IMG/VR virus record: IMGVR_UViG_3300032308_001403 | Span: 1 to 35,018 of that record | Origin: a virus | Strand: one strand, 5' to 3' | DNA: 35,018 nucleotides | Notes under the pieces: model-generated | Told to the model about the DNA's origin: nothing | The model's database searches: none | Seen by the model: only the letters and a program-made list of their open reading frames with translations | Position numbers and translations under genes: made by a program | Part shown: positions 15,517 through 24,895 of the stretch, piece by piece | Layout: every line of letters starts with the position of its first letter | How positions within the stretch are numbered: the first letter of the stretch is position 1

Positions 15517-18500
15517 TTATTTATTCAAATTATCTGATAGTGTATGGAACGCTTTTATCACATCTTTATCTTTCTCACCATTTGCAACAGCTGTACCTAA
15601 TATCCTAGCAGCTGCTACAGATTTAACAGATTGTATAGAATACTTTCCAGCTAATACATTTTTTGCTATTTCTTTAGGATCCATATCCTGCATAGCTTTT
15701 ATATATTCTTGAACACCTGTAGTATCATTTTCCTCGCTAATTCCTTTAAATTCATAGTCGTTAACACCGGGAATATGTTTCCAATTAGAATTATTTCTTG
15801 GGTCTCTAGCTTTACTCATAACCTCGTCTTTAGATAATACTATAAATCCACGATTATTGAATTGCTTTTTAAAATCGGTAGCAGACGATTTATCTTGCCA
15901 TCCAGTTATTATCTTTTTATCTTTACCATCTACAACGTAAAAATTATATGAAGGTTTATTTAAATCTCCGGATGGTTTTTTTCCCTCTTCATATTGGGAC
16001 ATATCAGATGATACTGTGCTTCTGTTATTAGGAGAAGGTAAATTATCTTTTTGACCATAGATAATTTGTTTATCTTTGGGGGCGTAATGGTTAAATATTT
16101 TTACTCCGACCTTACCCAATCTGTTAACTAAATTCATAGCAACGTCATGCTTAGTTTGACCCATTCTTTTGACATAGTCGTCTTTATTATCATCAAAATA
16201 CCATTCATATCTCTTCATCAAATCATCTAACTTCTTAGCTAAAACGTCGGGTCCAGCTGTCATATCACCGTCTATTTCCTCATTTAACTTTTTTTTTACA
16301 ATATTTTTTATAGCTTCTTTGAGCTTTTCGGTTTTATCCGCGTCAGGGTACACTTGATTAATAGCTGAAGAAAGACTAGGGTCAGTAACTGAAAGAAGTT
16401 CTTTTTCGTTACCATCTTTATCTACATAGTACCCAGATTTTTTATCCGGGGCTATTACAAGTTTAGTTCCGTTTGCAAAATAAATATGAAATTCTCCTTT
16501 CTTATTTTTAGAACCATTAGATAAGATTCCAAATACATTAATTTTTTCGTCAGGTTTATTGCCTTTTACTACAAAATTAACTCTAGAACCTATCTTATCA
16601 CTTATGGGAGAATTGTCTTTTTCTTCTTTTTTTATTGTTTTATTTTCAGAATCTAACTCATCTGCTTTCTTCACATTACTTTTATAATTGTTTATATCTA
16701 CTTTAGGACCCATAACAGGAGAAAGTATTTTTTTAATAGAAACATTTATAGATAAATACAAGTTGCTTGAAACGAAGAATAAAGGTTTTTTATTACCATT
16801 TTTTTCTACTAAATATACTGATACTTTAGCATCATCTTCGCTTTTTATGTCGGCTTCTACTATAATCTGATTATCCCCTGATATATAATATATGTGTTTG
16901 TTTACAATAGGATAATTAAGTTTTTCACTATTTTCTTGTTCTAGTTTAAGTTCATATCTAGTAAACCTAGATTGTATAGGATTTTCTTTAGAATTTTCTA
17001 GAGTATATACGATTCTGTCCCTAATTGAAAGAACATTATTTTCATCAGATCCTACTGAAGCTGGTTTGTTACTAACATCGGGTTTTGTTGAACCTTTAAG
17101 TTTACTATATGGTTTTTCATTATCTGAAAATGTAGGATCCCCTTCTAACGGATATGTTTCCCCATTAGGTGTAACATAATAATGTTTTTTTCCATCTTGT
17201 GTACTTCTAAGTAATCCGTCAAATTCTGGCCCTCTTTCTAAGTATGTGTATAAAGGAAACACTTTGTCACCATTAGATAATTCTTTTTCATCGGGCGATA
17301 CAAAAGTTTCCGGTTTAAATTCTATTTTACCGTCTTTTTTATAATTAAAACGTACTGTTTTAAACTTCTCTCCTTTAGTAAATATTTTTTCCGGATTGGT
17401 AGTATCAAATCTATTTCCTTTAAGAACTTTTTCGGCACCCTTACCAGCTTTTGATGGGGCTTTCTTTTCTGGGGAAGATTTATCAGTTGTTACAACTCTA
17501 GTCAATTTTTTTTCACCTGCTTTAGCAGAACTGTCAATTTTTATATTATCTATAGCATCACTAGTTATCATTTTCAACAATCTATCCGTTGAAACATTTG
17601 AAAAATTATCTTTCTTTTCAGAATTAGCATATTCAATAGATGCTTCAAAAGGTTTTAATTGTGTCTCGGTTGCGTTAGTATCTTTCGGTTTAGAGATTGT
17701 TCTTACAGGTCCTTTATTCAGTTTGATATTACTTTTTATTTTTTCTGCAGCTTTATCACCGATCATAGCTGAAAAATCAAATCCGCTTTTTAATTTTATA
17801 TAATACAGTTGTTTTGAAACACTAGCTATAGATTGACGCGCTGATCTATCGCCAGATAACCCATATTTAGTACCGGTTGCAAAATCTACATTTTTAGATG
17901 AATCATTTTTAGCAGCACTTTTCACTTTTGTAAAAACAGTATCTTTTGCAGATTTTGTTTTTTCTTGACCGGGTTCTACGGAAATTTGTTCTATATCATA
18001 ATCTTTAACTATTTCCAAAAGATCTTTTATATTCACACTTTGTTTTTGTGTTCCTTCGGAGGTTTTTATTGTCATATTTATTTTTTCATCTCCGCCGAAA
18101 TGTAAATATGGTATATTTAAAGCATCATTTGGTAAGGTCACATTATCTTCCTTGTCAGTTTTAACTTCTATTTCTTTCATAGAAGATATTGGAAACTGTT
18201 TATCATTAAATAGATTTTTTTGTTTTGGTGTCAAATATACCAAAACTTCATCGTTTGAATCTTTAAATTTAACAATATAAAATTTGCTATCGGAATAAAG
18301 ATTTTGCGATTTTTTCTCATCAGCTTCTTTAATAGCCTTTACCCCAACAGGTTTTTTACTAGCTTTAGTATCAATTTTTTTAGTACCGTCAGCTTTATAC
18401 TTTTCAATACCTTTGGGAGACTTCATTTGGTTATTTGGGTCTTTTAAAGAGTCTTTTTTCTTTGAGTCTACTTCCATCGGAAGATCTGTTCTTTTAGCTG

Positions 18501-18909
18501 GTTTTTTAGCACCCGTCAAAAGTCTAGTATAATAAATGTCGTCGTTCTGTATATTTTTTAAAGCTTTTGCTTTAGCTTTTTCAACATCTTTACACAATGC
18601 ATATTCAACACGCCATCCACGCTCAAACTCATAATAATTTATTTGATCGATAGTTTTCTTTTTTTGTTCTTTATCGAAATTTTTAAAAGAATTCATCGTT
18701 CCAACAAAATCAAATTTTTTAATAGCGGATTCAGGTTTTACCTCTTCAGATAAAAATTGCTTGGATTTCAATATATGAACAGCATCATCGTAAGAAGTGG
18801 TATTGGTTATATATTGTCTAGAAATGTCATTTTTTCTTAAAAAATACAGGAAGTCATTTTTAGACATTTCTTCTTTCAATACTTTGTTATAAAATTCTTG
18901 AATAGTCAT
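15517..18909 (-). CDS. Very large lysine-rich head-cluster protein, possible internal head protein (1130 aa)
   Basis: No family recognised. The N-terminus MTIQEFYNKVLKEEM resembles the T4 capsid-targeting sequence (MKTYQEFIAEA) and includes LKE, a gp21-type (L/I)xE site. A conserved-looking N-terminal segment follows (YEFERGWRVEYALCKDVEKA, about residues 92-111), then long Lys/Ser/Asp-rich stretches. Two separated modules look folded: YWDD-like RYEWYFDDNKDDYVKRMGQ with VNRLGKVGVKIFNHY, and FYVVDGKDKKIITGWQDKSS. The C-terminus is helical. It lies between the portal side genes and gp21, the slot held in T4 by the small core proteins gp67 and gp68, but is many times larger. A prohead-core or packaged internal protein is an inference from place and leader. 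Confidence 0.6.
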   Translation of the reverse strand: MTIQEFYNKVLKEEMSKNDFLYFLRKNDISRQYITNTTSYDDAVHILKSKQFLSEEVKPESAIKKFDFVGTMNSFKNFDKEQKKKTIDQINYYEFERGWRVEYALCKDVEKAKAKALKNIQNDDIYYTRLLTGAKKPAKRTDLPMEVDSKKKDSLKDPNNQMKSPKGIEKYKADGTKKIDTKASKKPVGVKAIKEADEKKSQNLYSDSKFYIVKFKDSNDEVLVYLTPKQKNLFNDKQFPISSMKEIEVKTDKEDNVTLPNDALNIPYLHFGGDEKINMTIKTSEGTQKQSVNIKDLLEIVKDYDIEQISVEPGQEKTKSAKDTVFTKVKSAAKNDSSKNVDFATGTKYGLSGDRSARQSIASVSKQLYYIKLKSGFDFSAMIGDKAAEKIKSNIKLNKGPVRTISKPKDTNATETQLKPFEASIEYANSEKKDNFSNVSTDRLLKMITSDAIDNIKIDSSAKAGEKKLTRVVTTDKSSPEKKAPSKAGKGAEKVLKGNRFDTTNPEKIFTKGEKFKTVRFNYKKDGKIEFKPETFVSPDEKELSNGDKVFPLYTYLERGPEFDGLLRSTQDGKKHYYVTPNGETYPLEGDPTFSDNEKPYSKLKGSTKPDVSNKPASVGSDENNVLSIRDRIVYTLENSKENPIQSRFTRYELKLEQENSEKLNYPIVNKHIYYISGDNQIIVEADIKSEDDAKVSVYLVEKNGNKKPLFFVSSNLYLSINVSIKKILSPVMGPKVDINNYKSNVKKADELDSENKTIKKEEKDNSPISDKIGSRVNFVVKGNKPDEKINVFGILSNGSKNKKGEFHIYFANGTKLVIAPDKKSGYYVDKDGNEKELLSVTDPSLSSAINQVYPDADKTEKLKEAIKNIVKKKLNEEIDGDMTAGPDVLAKKLDDLMKRYEWYFDDNKDDYVKRMGQTKHDVAMNLVNRLGKVGVKIFNHYAPKDKQIIYGQKDNLPSPNNRSTVSSDMSQYEEGKKPSGDLNKPSYNFYVVDGKDKKIITGWQDKSSATDFKKQFNNRGFIVLSKDEVMSKARDPRNNSNWKHIPGVNDYEFKGISEENDTTGVQEYIKAMQDMDPKEIAKNVLAGKYSIQSVKSVAAARILGTAVANGEKDKDVIKAFHTLSDNLNK

Positions 18910-18926
18910 TTTATCTGTTTTTATAT

Positions 18927-19310
18927 TTATTTTTTATATTTTTTATAGTAACCATTCAGCAATTTCATAAGTTCTTTGATATCATCCAAAAGATCTTCGG
19001 CTTCTTCTCCACCTTTTTTCTTTTTTAAAGAACTAGCTTTTTTTCCTATTTTTGCTAATTTTTTTATTTTTTCTCGACACAAATCTAATAATTCAGATGA
19101 TACGTCGTCTATATCATATAAATATCCAGTATCTTTTGACACTTCTTCTTTAACTCCCCTAATCAACAAAAGACCCTTTTTTCTTTTCTGCGTGGTGCCA
19201 CCACCTCCAGCAAAAGCATATTTAGTCGCCATTCCTTCTCCACTTCCTGGTTGAGCCGTGGCTCCTGTACCCGTAGCAGATAATTCTTTTAAACTATTTT
19301 TATTGGCCAT
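18927..19310 (-). CDS. Small basic head-cluster protein (127 aa)
   Basis: Unrecognised. The N-terminal half is Gly/Thr/Ala-rich and flexible (ATGTGATAQPGSGEGMATKY, then AFAGGGGTTQKRKKG). The C-terminal half is helical and highly charged (LCREKIKKLAKIGKKASS, then LLDDIKELMKLLNGYYKKYKK). No membrane segment. It sits six bases after the 280-residue gene, between portal and protease, where T4 encodes the prohead core proteins gp67 and gp68, so a small core or internal DNA-binding protein is possible. ATG start with no ribosome-binding site visible. Confidence 0.6.
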   Translation of the reverse strand: MANKNSLKELSATGTGATAQPGSGEGMATKYAFAGGGGTTQKRKKGLLLIRGVKEEVSKDTGYLYDIDDVSSELLDLCREKIKKLAKIGKKASSLKKKKGGEEAEDLLDDIKELMKLLNGYYKKYKK

Positions 19311-19316
19311 CCTAGA

Positions 19317-20159
19317 TTATAAATTTTTTATTTCTTTGATTAGTTCGTAATAATATAATAGATTATGAACGTCTTTCTCTGTAACTTGTTTATTATCGGG
19401 GATAGGCTGGATTAAATTAGTTATTTCGTTCATTTTAACATTTCTAGTCTCGTCTGAACTTTTTCTAGTGTATTTCTTTATTTCTCTTTTAACAAGCGTA
19501 TATTGTTCATTTATATACTTTTTCAAGTTGTTATTAGTAGAAATATTATTTATGTATTCTTTAAGAAGCATTTTTTGATCTAGGTTCAAATCTTCATATT
19601 TCTCATTAAATTTCTTAACGGCCAATTTATAAATCAATGCTTTAGTACCTCTATCATAATTTTTATATTGTTCCATTATAGTGTCTTCAACACCCTTATC
19701 TTCTTTCTTGACCATGTTTTCTAATATGGTCAATTTATACTCAGAATACTTTTCTGCATCTATAGAGCTGGAATCATGCATTTCAAAAATTATGTATATA
19801 GATGCTAGATTTTTATAATTTTCTACTTTACTTTTGAAGAAATCTTCTATATTATAGTTTGATTTTATCTCAGAAATTAAATCGTATTTTTGTTTTTTGA
19901 GAGCACCTTTGTTCAATTTTTTTCTCGCCTCTAATACAGAAGAAATTAATAAATTAGCTTTTTGTTCTGAAATATTAGTGTTTCTTACTAAAGTTTCATA
20001 TAATTTATATTCTTTATAAATTTCAGTATTATTGAAGTATTTTTTTAAAATATCTACGGCTTTCGAATCTTTATTATTTAAAGTATCCGTTGTTATCTGG
20101 TGAACTAAAAGTTCAAATAACAATCCGATATTTCTTAATTTATTATGTTTTACTTTCAT
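19317..20159 (-). CDS. Conserved helical head-cluster protein (280 aa)
   Basis: The opening KHNKLRNIGLLFELLVHQIT with TLNNKDSKAVDILKKYF resembles a conserved protein beside the portal gene in other distant T4-like phages; I know no function for it. The whole protein is predicted helical and rich in Lys, Glu and Asn, with coiled-coil-like stretches such as LISSVLEARKKLNKGALKKQ. No catalytic or membrane motif is seen. It starts 19 bases after an ATATTTATA motif and heads the transcript 280 aa - 127 aa - 1130 aa - gp21. A role in prohead initiation or core assembly is plausible from position only. Confidence 0.65.
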   Translation of the reverse strand: MKVKHNKLRNIGLLFELLVHQITTDTLNNKDSKAVDILKKYFNNTEIYKEYKLYETLVRNTNISEQKANLLISSVLEARKKLNKGALKKQKYDLISEIKSNYNIEDFFKSKVENYKNLASIYIIFEMHDSSSIDAEKYSEYKLTILENMVKKEDKGVEDTIMEQYKNYDRGTKALIYKLAVKKFNEKYEDLNLDQKMLLKEYINNISTNNNLKKYINEQYTLVKREIKKYTRKSSDETRNVKMNEITNLIQPIPDNKQVTEKDVHNLLYYYELIKEIKNL

Positions 20160-20178
20160 TTTGATAATATGATACTAC

Positions 20179-20187
20179 TATAAATAT
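20179..20187 (-). promoter_or_regulatory. ATATTTATA motif upstream of the 280-aa gene
   Basis: Minus-strand AATATTTATAGTAG, 19 bases before the ATG at 20159. It splits the portal gene from the head-core and protease genes into separate transcripts. Confidence 0.5.
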
Positions 20188-20201
20188 TATTAATTTGCTT
20201 C

Positions 20202-22067
20202 TTACAATATATTTCTTTCATCTAAAAAGTCGGCTTCTTCATTTTTAGCCTCAAAAATGGTGAGTTTTTTCTTTTTGAACTTATCATCGAGATTAGAAAT
20301 AAGGTTTTTATTTTTGAACACCTCATTTTCTAGTGCCATAGCACGAGTTTTTATTTTATTTTTACCACCATCATCTCCTCTCTTAGCGTCTTCTTTCCCT
20401 AAAGGATCTCGCCCAAAAGCTGATTTATCAGTAGTGTATATCGAAGCTTTTTCTTTAGGTCTTCCTGGGCCAGGTAGATTTTTATCTTCATCATATTCAT
20501 TTGGAATATTCTTATCTCCCTTGGCATTTCTGTTATATATTGAAGCAAGGTCATGTGGTGTGCCATATGATTCACCAGATTCCATTGGGTCATTTCCTTC
20601 TGTCTCAATTTGGTTTTCTCTATATTTTCTTTTAGCGTCTTCTCTTATCAAATCTCTTTCTTTATTAAGTTCATCATCGCTCATTTCCCAAATTTTATCG
20701 GCAATCCAATCCGTTGATCTTATTCTTTTTTCAGATAAATCTGCAGCCAACTGAGCTTTTTCTTTTAGTAATGCTATTTTTTCCTGCTCATATATAATTG
20801 ACGGGCTATTAAGACTCAATTCAAAATTTACCAAATCAGCGTCTTCATATCCTTGTACGTATAAATGTACTAAAGCTATTTTATTTAATTCACTAACAGT
20901 GATTCTTTGTATTCTTTCTATTGTTCTACCAAAACGTAAATCAAGTGCACTAATAGTAGATTTACCATTGAGTTCATCTGAATAGTTTAAAAAAGCTTTT
21001 GGAACTTTTAAAGAACCAAGAAGTAAATCTCTCAAAAACTCAACGTCTTCTATACCCGCATACTCCAATCCTTTTGTGGTATCAATTTTAGTGGTGGTGT
21101 CGCCTGGTCTAACCGGAATATAAAAATCTTCTAGCATGTTCTGAACATTAAATTTCAGATTATAATCACCTGTTTGTTGGTCAAAAAAAGGTGTTTTTTT
21201 CATTTCAGTAACCATTTTTTCCATAAATGCAGGAACTTCATTAGGAGGAATATTACCAACATTCACATAAAAAACTCTCTTTTCGGGGGCCCTCATAATA
21301 CGATGTAGTAACATCGCATCAAGCATAAGAATGTATTGTTTAAAATACTTTCTTGCTGGTTCAAGATAACTTCTACCATACGGTAAATAGTTGGTATCAG
21401 TTAATAATCTAAAATGAGCTATTTCAAAATTTTCAAATGTTTCTTTATTTTTATTTGTAGATAAAGTACCACCTGTAACAGAAATAGGGTCGTATATAAA
21501 ACGAACATAAGCGGGATTATTTAGATCTTTACCTTCTTCACGAATCATATCGTATGTAGATAATGGATAAGCGCCAGTAATACCGTATTTTTCGGCAATA
21601 TTCATTTTAAGAAAAAGATCACCGTATTTACACATCGACCGTATCCACATAGATAAGTTAAATTCAATATTTAATATATCATAAAACAGATTGTACAATA
21701 TTTTTTGAATATTTTCATTAGTACTTCTAATTTTTAATACTTCATTTGTCTCACCTTTTAAAGTAGATTCTTCGCAAACTATATCTAATATATTAGCTAC
21801 AATACCATCTGTGTCCATTACGTCATATTCTTGGTATAATTGCTGACGAAGCATTTGATAGTTCATACCGGGATTATACTGCATTCTATTACCTGCTTTG
21901 TATAATCTAGAGAACCTATCTATCATTGTATTATTAGTAGAAAGGTTTCCAAAAGACTGTATTCTTTCAGTGTCTATAACTTTTAACTGATTCCCACCGA
22001 CATTTCTAACTACCACGTCGGTAGAAAACATTCGTTTGAGTCGCGGGAATAAACTTTTGTCTGCCAT
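20202..22067 (-). CDS. 20: gp20-like portal vertex protein (621 aa)
   Basis: Classic T4 gp20 pattern: YDVMDTDGIVANILDIVCEE (81-100), NLSMWIRSMCKYGDLFLKMN (137-156), EIAHFRLLTDTNYLPYGRSY (215-234), RIMRAPEKRVFYVNVGN (256-272), then YNPSTGD-type and KVPKAFLNY segments. The portal is a dodecameric ring at one capsid vertex. It nucleates the prohead, passes DNA during packaging with gp17 and later binds the gp13/gp14 neck. It is longer than T4 (524), mostly from a polar C-terminal tail after about residue 480 (with LASIYNRNAKGDKN and LPGPGRPKEKASIY). The ATG is 37 bases after an ATATTTATA motif. It directly follows the terminase gene, as in T4 where 17 and 20 are near each other. Confidence 0.95.
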   Translation of the reverse strand: MADKSLFPRLKRMFSTDVVVRNVGGNQLKVIDTERIQSFGNLSTNNTMIDRFSRLYKAGNRMQYNPGMNYQMLRQQLYQEYDVMDTDGIVANILDIVCEESTLKGETNEVLKIRSTNENIQKILYNLFYDILNIEFNLSMWIRSMCKYGDLFLKMNIAEKYGITGAYPLSTYDMIREEGKDLNNPAYVRFIYDPISVTGGTLSTNKNKETFENFEIAHFRLLTDTNYLPYGRSYLEPARKYFKQYILMLDAMLLHRIMRAPEKRVFYVNVGNIPPNEVPAFMEKMVTEMKKTPFFDQQTGDYNLKFNVQNMLEDFYIPVRPGDTTTKIDTTKGLEYAGIEDVEFLRDLLLGSLKVPKAFLNYSDELNGKSTISALDLRFGRTIERIQRITVSELNKIALVHLYVQGYEDADLVNFELSLNSPSIIYEQEKIALLKEKAQLAADLSEKRIRSTDWIADKIWEMSDDELNKERDLIREDAKRKYRENQIETEGNDPMESGESYGTPHDLASIYNRNAKGDKNIPNEYDEDKNLPGPGRPKEKASIYTTDKSAFGRDPLGKEDAKRGDDGGKNKIKTRAMALENEVFKNKNLISNLDDKFKKKKLTIFEAKNEEADFLDERNIL

Positions 22068-22104
22068 ATTATCAGTTATTTATTTTTTAATTATTATTTG
22101 TATA

Positions 22105-22113
22105 TATAAATAT
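22105..22113 (-). promoter_or_regulatory. ATATTTATA motif upstream of the portal gene
   Basis: Minus-strand ATATATTTATATATAC, 37 bases before the portal ATG at 22067, in the 56-base gap after the terminase stop. Confidence 0.5.
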
Positions 22114-22123
22114 ATAAAAATTA

Positions 22124-24895
22124 TCACAAAACTAGCCAAGATATATCTTCCATTTGACCGTTAATGTTCATTTTATACGGATCATTTGTTCTACTTGGCT
22201 CACTTCTATATGCCAATGGTGTGGCTTTCCGAAAGTTGCTTAATACCGCTTTTTGGACTTCTATACCGTCTGATCTATACTGAACAGCGCTATCCCTAAG
22301 ATATAAACCTATCGCATAAGGGATAACTAAATCATCATTATATCCATACTGAGATTGTGGTTTCCCATTCTTCCATATAAAACTATTCATTTCTGAAACA
22401 GTTCTTGAAGAACGTATTATTACGCTATGTTCTTTAACATATTGTCTAAAAGCATGTAATATCAGAGGTCTTGTTTTAGTGCTGCAAGTAAACCCTGGAG
22501 TCATTTTAGATATATCATTTTCATAGTATTTAGCTATATACTCATTAACATTAGACGAATCGCCTTTAGGTGAATAATATATGTTATTATACCCCATTTC
22601 TATAATATCAGAAATAGTAGTTTGCCCAATACCTGTATTTTCAACTATTAAAAGAGCATTATTGTATTCTATAGCTAAAGATACAGCCATCCTAGATAAT
22701 AATTTTGTATCTATATTACCCTTAAATTCTGCTACTTGTGAACCAGAAAATATATCTATTACTTGTATCGCAGAAAAGTCTTGCGAATCACCTCGTGAAG
22801 TATCTACTACAATCATATAGGTTCTACCTATAGCAGCTTCTTCCCATACCCATAAATCATTGTTTGCACCCCTAGTAAGAAGAGGATTTTCAATTCTTTC
22901 TCTGTAATATTGTAAATCATCAGAATCAAAATATGTATCACCAGAATTCAAGAAATCACAGTCACAATTATGTACAACAAAATGCTCTGTAATATACGTA
23001 TGGTCTACATCTACTTCAATATTATAAACTTTTATATTTTCAGTAGAAATATCTTTATATAATTTATTGTAAATAAACCCATTTTTTTGAATTTCTTTAT
23101 CTATTCGTGGATATTCTCTTAAATCATATATAGATGATATTTTTTTATCTACACAATCTAAATCTTTTGAGTTTGCCAAAAATATTTGATATGATTTTGC
23201 AGTAGTATATTCTAAATCTCTATTATTAAATTTTGCTATTTTTTCAGGTTTTGTATTAATATATAACCCGTAAACCCCCATACCATTTAAAATAAATTTT
23301 ACATCATATAATAAATTTATAGATGTTGTAGTAAATCCTTTTTTATATTTTTTTAATACGCATCCATCTCCTTTGAATATACCGTCAATAACCCCTTTCG
23401 CATATTCCATATTCATATTTTCATAAGAAAGAGACGATAATTTTTTAGAATAACAATCATTACCTTCTGTTAAAAGTCCAATTAATCCTGAAAATATTTG
23501 AGAACAAAAGTCAAGATTTGCACCATTATTATTATTTTTTTTATGAATTTTAGCGTCAATATTAAATCTTTTTTTTATTATATCGCTTATATCCGCGGGC
23601 CAATCATTTAACTCTGTTTTATAATTAAAACTAAATGTTACTCTATTTTGTACTTTTGATCCCTCGGCCAAGTATAATCCGACGATCAACCCGAGATTAT
23701 AATCTAATTCTATAATTTTTGGAAACCTTTTTTTATGTTTTCTATCATTTACATAAAAATATTCTCCATCTTCAACAATTTTAAAAAATGGTGATTTTAT
23801 TAAATTATTTATCGAAACATACTTTATTTTTTCTTTTAAAAATTTATTATTAACTACGCTTGGAAGCATTTGTTTGTTTTCAATTTCGGCAATAGGAACC
23901 CAATTGTTTTCTTTTAAAAAAGGATGATTTTCAGTAACAAATCTTTTTATAGGATTTACAGAAGAATGTATTGTATATCCAGATTCTACTTCATGTGACA
24001 TGGTATTCAATACTTTTCTAAAAACTCCAGTATGAGACAAAACTTCATCACCTACAACAATTTCAGATATTTTAATTAATCCTCGTTTTGTATATATTCT
24101 GGTATCACCTTCAAAGCATTCCTGCGCTGCTAATTTAGCTCCTAATTCTCTATCCTGAGCATCTCTCCACGCTTGGTTTCTTTCTGGATGTAAGCTCCAC
24201 GGAAGTCTAACAGGTATAAAATCATTATCTTGTAATTCTGCGTCTATCCATTGTTTATTAAACCAGTTAGAAACACCATTTGGAGTAGATAAAACTATAG
24301 CTTGTCCACCGGTAGCCAATGTTTGTTGCGCTGAACCCCAAAGTTCATCAGCATTATCTATAAATGCTGCTTCATCTAATATCAAAACGTTAGCTGTAAT
24401 ACCTCTAGCACTATCCGATGCTCCAGACGCTGCTTTAATTTTTGAACCATTCTTTAGAACCAATGATAATTTATTGTCTTCTAATGCTTCTGTTGAACCT
24501 TCTCTTAACCAAGATGGTAGATTTTTATATCCAAATCTAACTTTATCTACTATATTTTTAGCTTTTTCTTGTGTTGGCGCCAGAGCTAATATTGATTGGT
24601 CTTTTTTAAATATCAGGAGCCATAACGCATATCCAGCACATAAAGTAGTTATACCTAATTGTCTAGATTTTAATATTAATAAGCGGTCTTTAGTATGAAA
24701 TAAGTTTAGTAACTGAGACTGGAATTGATATAACTCAAATAGAGATCTGCCTTTAGAAGTCGTCTGAATAAAGACGTATTTCTTCATAAAGTATATTGGG
24801 CTTTTAGCGCATTTTTCGTATTCGGCTTTTATTATATCTTTTATAGAAAAATTTTGGGCTTCTGACATATTTTTTATTTTAGTCTCAATTTCCAA
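22124..24895 (-). CDS. 17: gp17-like terminase large subunit, interrupted by an intein (923 aa precursor)
   Basis: The ATPase part has the terminase P-loop LILKSRQLGITT (about 73-84) and Walker B LILDEAAFID (171-180), followed by LSTPNGVSNWFNKQW. The nuclease part has TYMIVVDTSRGD (D698), ALLIVENTGIGQT (E752) and YGYNDDLVIPYAI (D854/D855), the three-acid RNase H-like set. Residues 260-643 are an in-frame intein, so the spliced enzyme is 539 residues, near T4 gp17 (610). gp17 docks on the portal, hydrolyses ATP to drive DNA into the head and cuts the concatemer. An alternative start at M10 (24868, MSEAQNFSIKD) would remove a 22-base overlap with the upstream gene and may be the true one. No ATATTTAT motif precedes it, so it probably shares a transcript with upstream genes. 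Confidence 0.95.
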   Translation of the reverse strand: MEIETKIKNMSEAQNFSIKDIIKAEYEKCAKSPIYFMKKYVFIQTTSKGRSLFELYQFQSQLLNLFHTKDRLLILKSRQLGITTLCAGYALWLLIFKKDQSILALAPTQEKAKNIVDKVRFGYKNLPSWLREGSTEALEDNKLSLVLKNGSKIKAASGASDSARGITANVLILDEAAFIDNADELWGSAQQTLATGGQAIVLSTPNGVSNWFNKQWIDAELQDNDFIPVRLPWSLHPERNQAWRDAQDRELGAKLAAQECFEGDTRIYTKRGLIKISEIVVGDEVLSHTGVFRKVLNTMSHEVESGYTIHSSVNPIKRFVTENHPFLKENNWVPIAEIENKQMLPSVVNNKFLKEKIKYVSINNLIKSPFFKIVEDGEYFYVNDRKHKKRFPKIIELDYNLGLIVGLYLAEGSKVQNRVTFSFNYKTELNDWPADISDIIKKRFNIDAKIHKKNNNNGANLDFCSQIFSGLIGLLTEGNDCYSKKLSSLSYENMNMEYAKGVIDGIFKGDGCVLKKYKKGFTTTSINLLYDVKFILNGMGVYGLYINTKPEKIAKFNNRDLEYTTAKSYQIFLANSKDLDCVDKKISSIYDLREYPRIDKEIQKNGFIYNKLYKDISTENIKVYNIEVDVDHTYITEHFVVHNCDCDFLNSGDTYFDSDDLQYYRERIENPLLTRGANNDLWVWEEAAIGRTYMIVVDTSRGDSQDFSAIQVIDIFSGSQVAEFKGNIDTKLLSRMAVSLAIEYNNALLIVENTGIGQTTISDIIEMGYNNIYYSPKGDSSNVNEYIAKYYENDISKMTPGFTCSTKTRPLILHAFRQYVKEHSVIIRSSRTVSEMNSFIWKNGKPQSQYGYNDDLVIPYAIGLYLRDSAVQYRSDGIEVQKAVLSNFRKATPLAYRSEPSRTNDPYKMNINGQMEDISWLVL
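22967..24118 (-). mobile_element. Intein with LAGLIDADG endonuclease domain inside gp17 (384 aa)
   Basis: It begins at C260 with CFEGDTRIYTKRGLIKISEI (splicing block A). Block B is TENHPFL (T321, H324). Two LAGLIDADG motifs follow: LGLIVGLYLAEG (401-412) and AKGVIDGIFKGDG (499-511). It ends VDVDHTYITEHFVVHN (block F and G, H642 and N643), with C644 as the first C-extein residue. All splicing residues are present, so protein splicing should be active. It sits between AAQE and CDCDF in the link between the ATPase and nuclease parts of the terminase. Excision gives a continuous gp17 sequence. The two-motif nuclease indicates a mobile, homing intein. Intein function is by motif; activity is untested. 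Confidence 0.95.

Noticed and set aside
22124-24895. Reading the extra terminase sequence as an accessory domain
   Set aside because: Complete intein splice blocks at both ends and two LAGLIDADG motifs show an intein instead.
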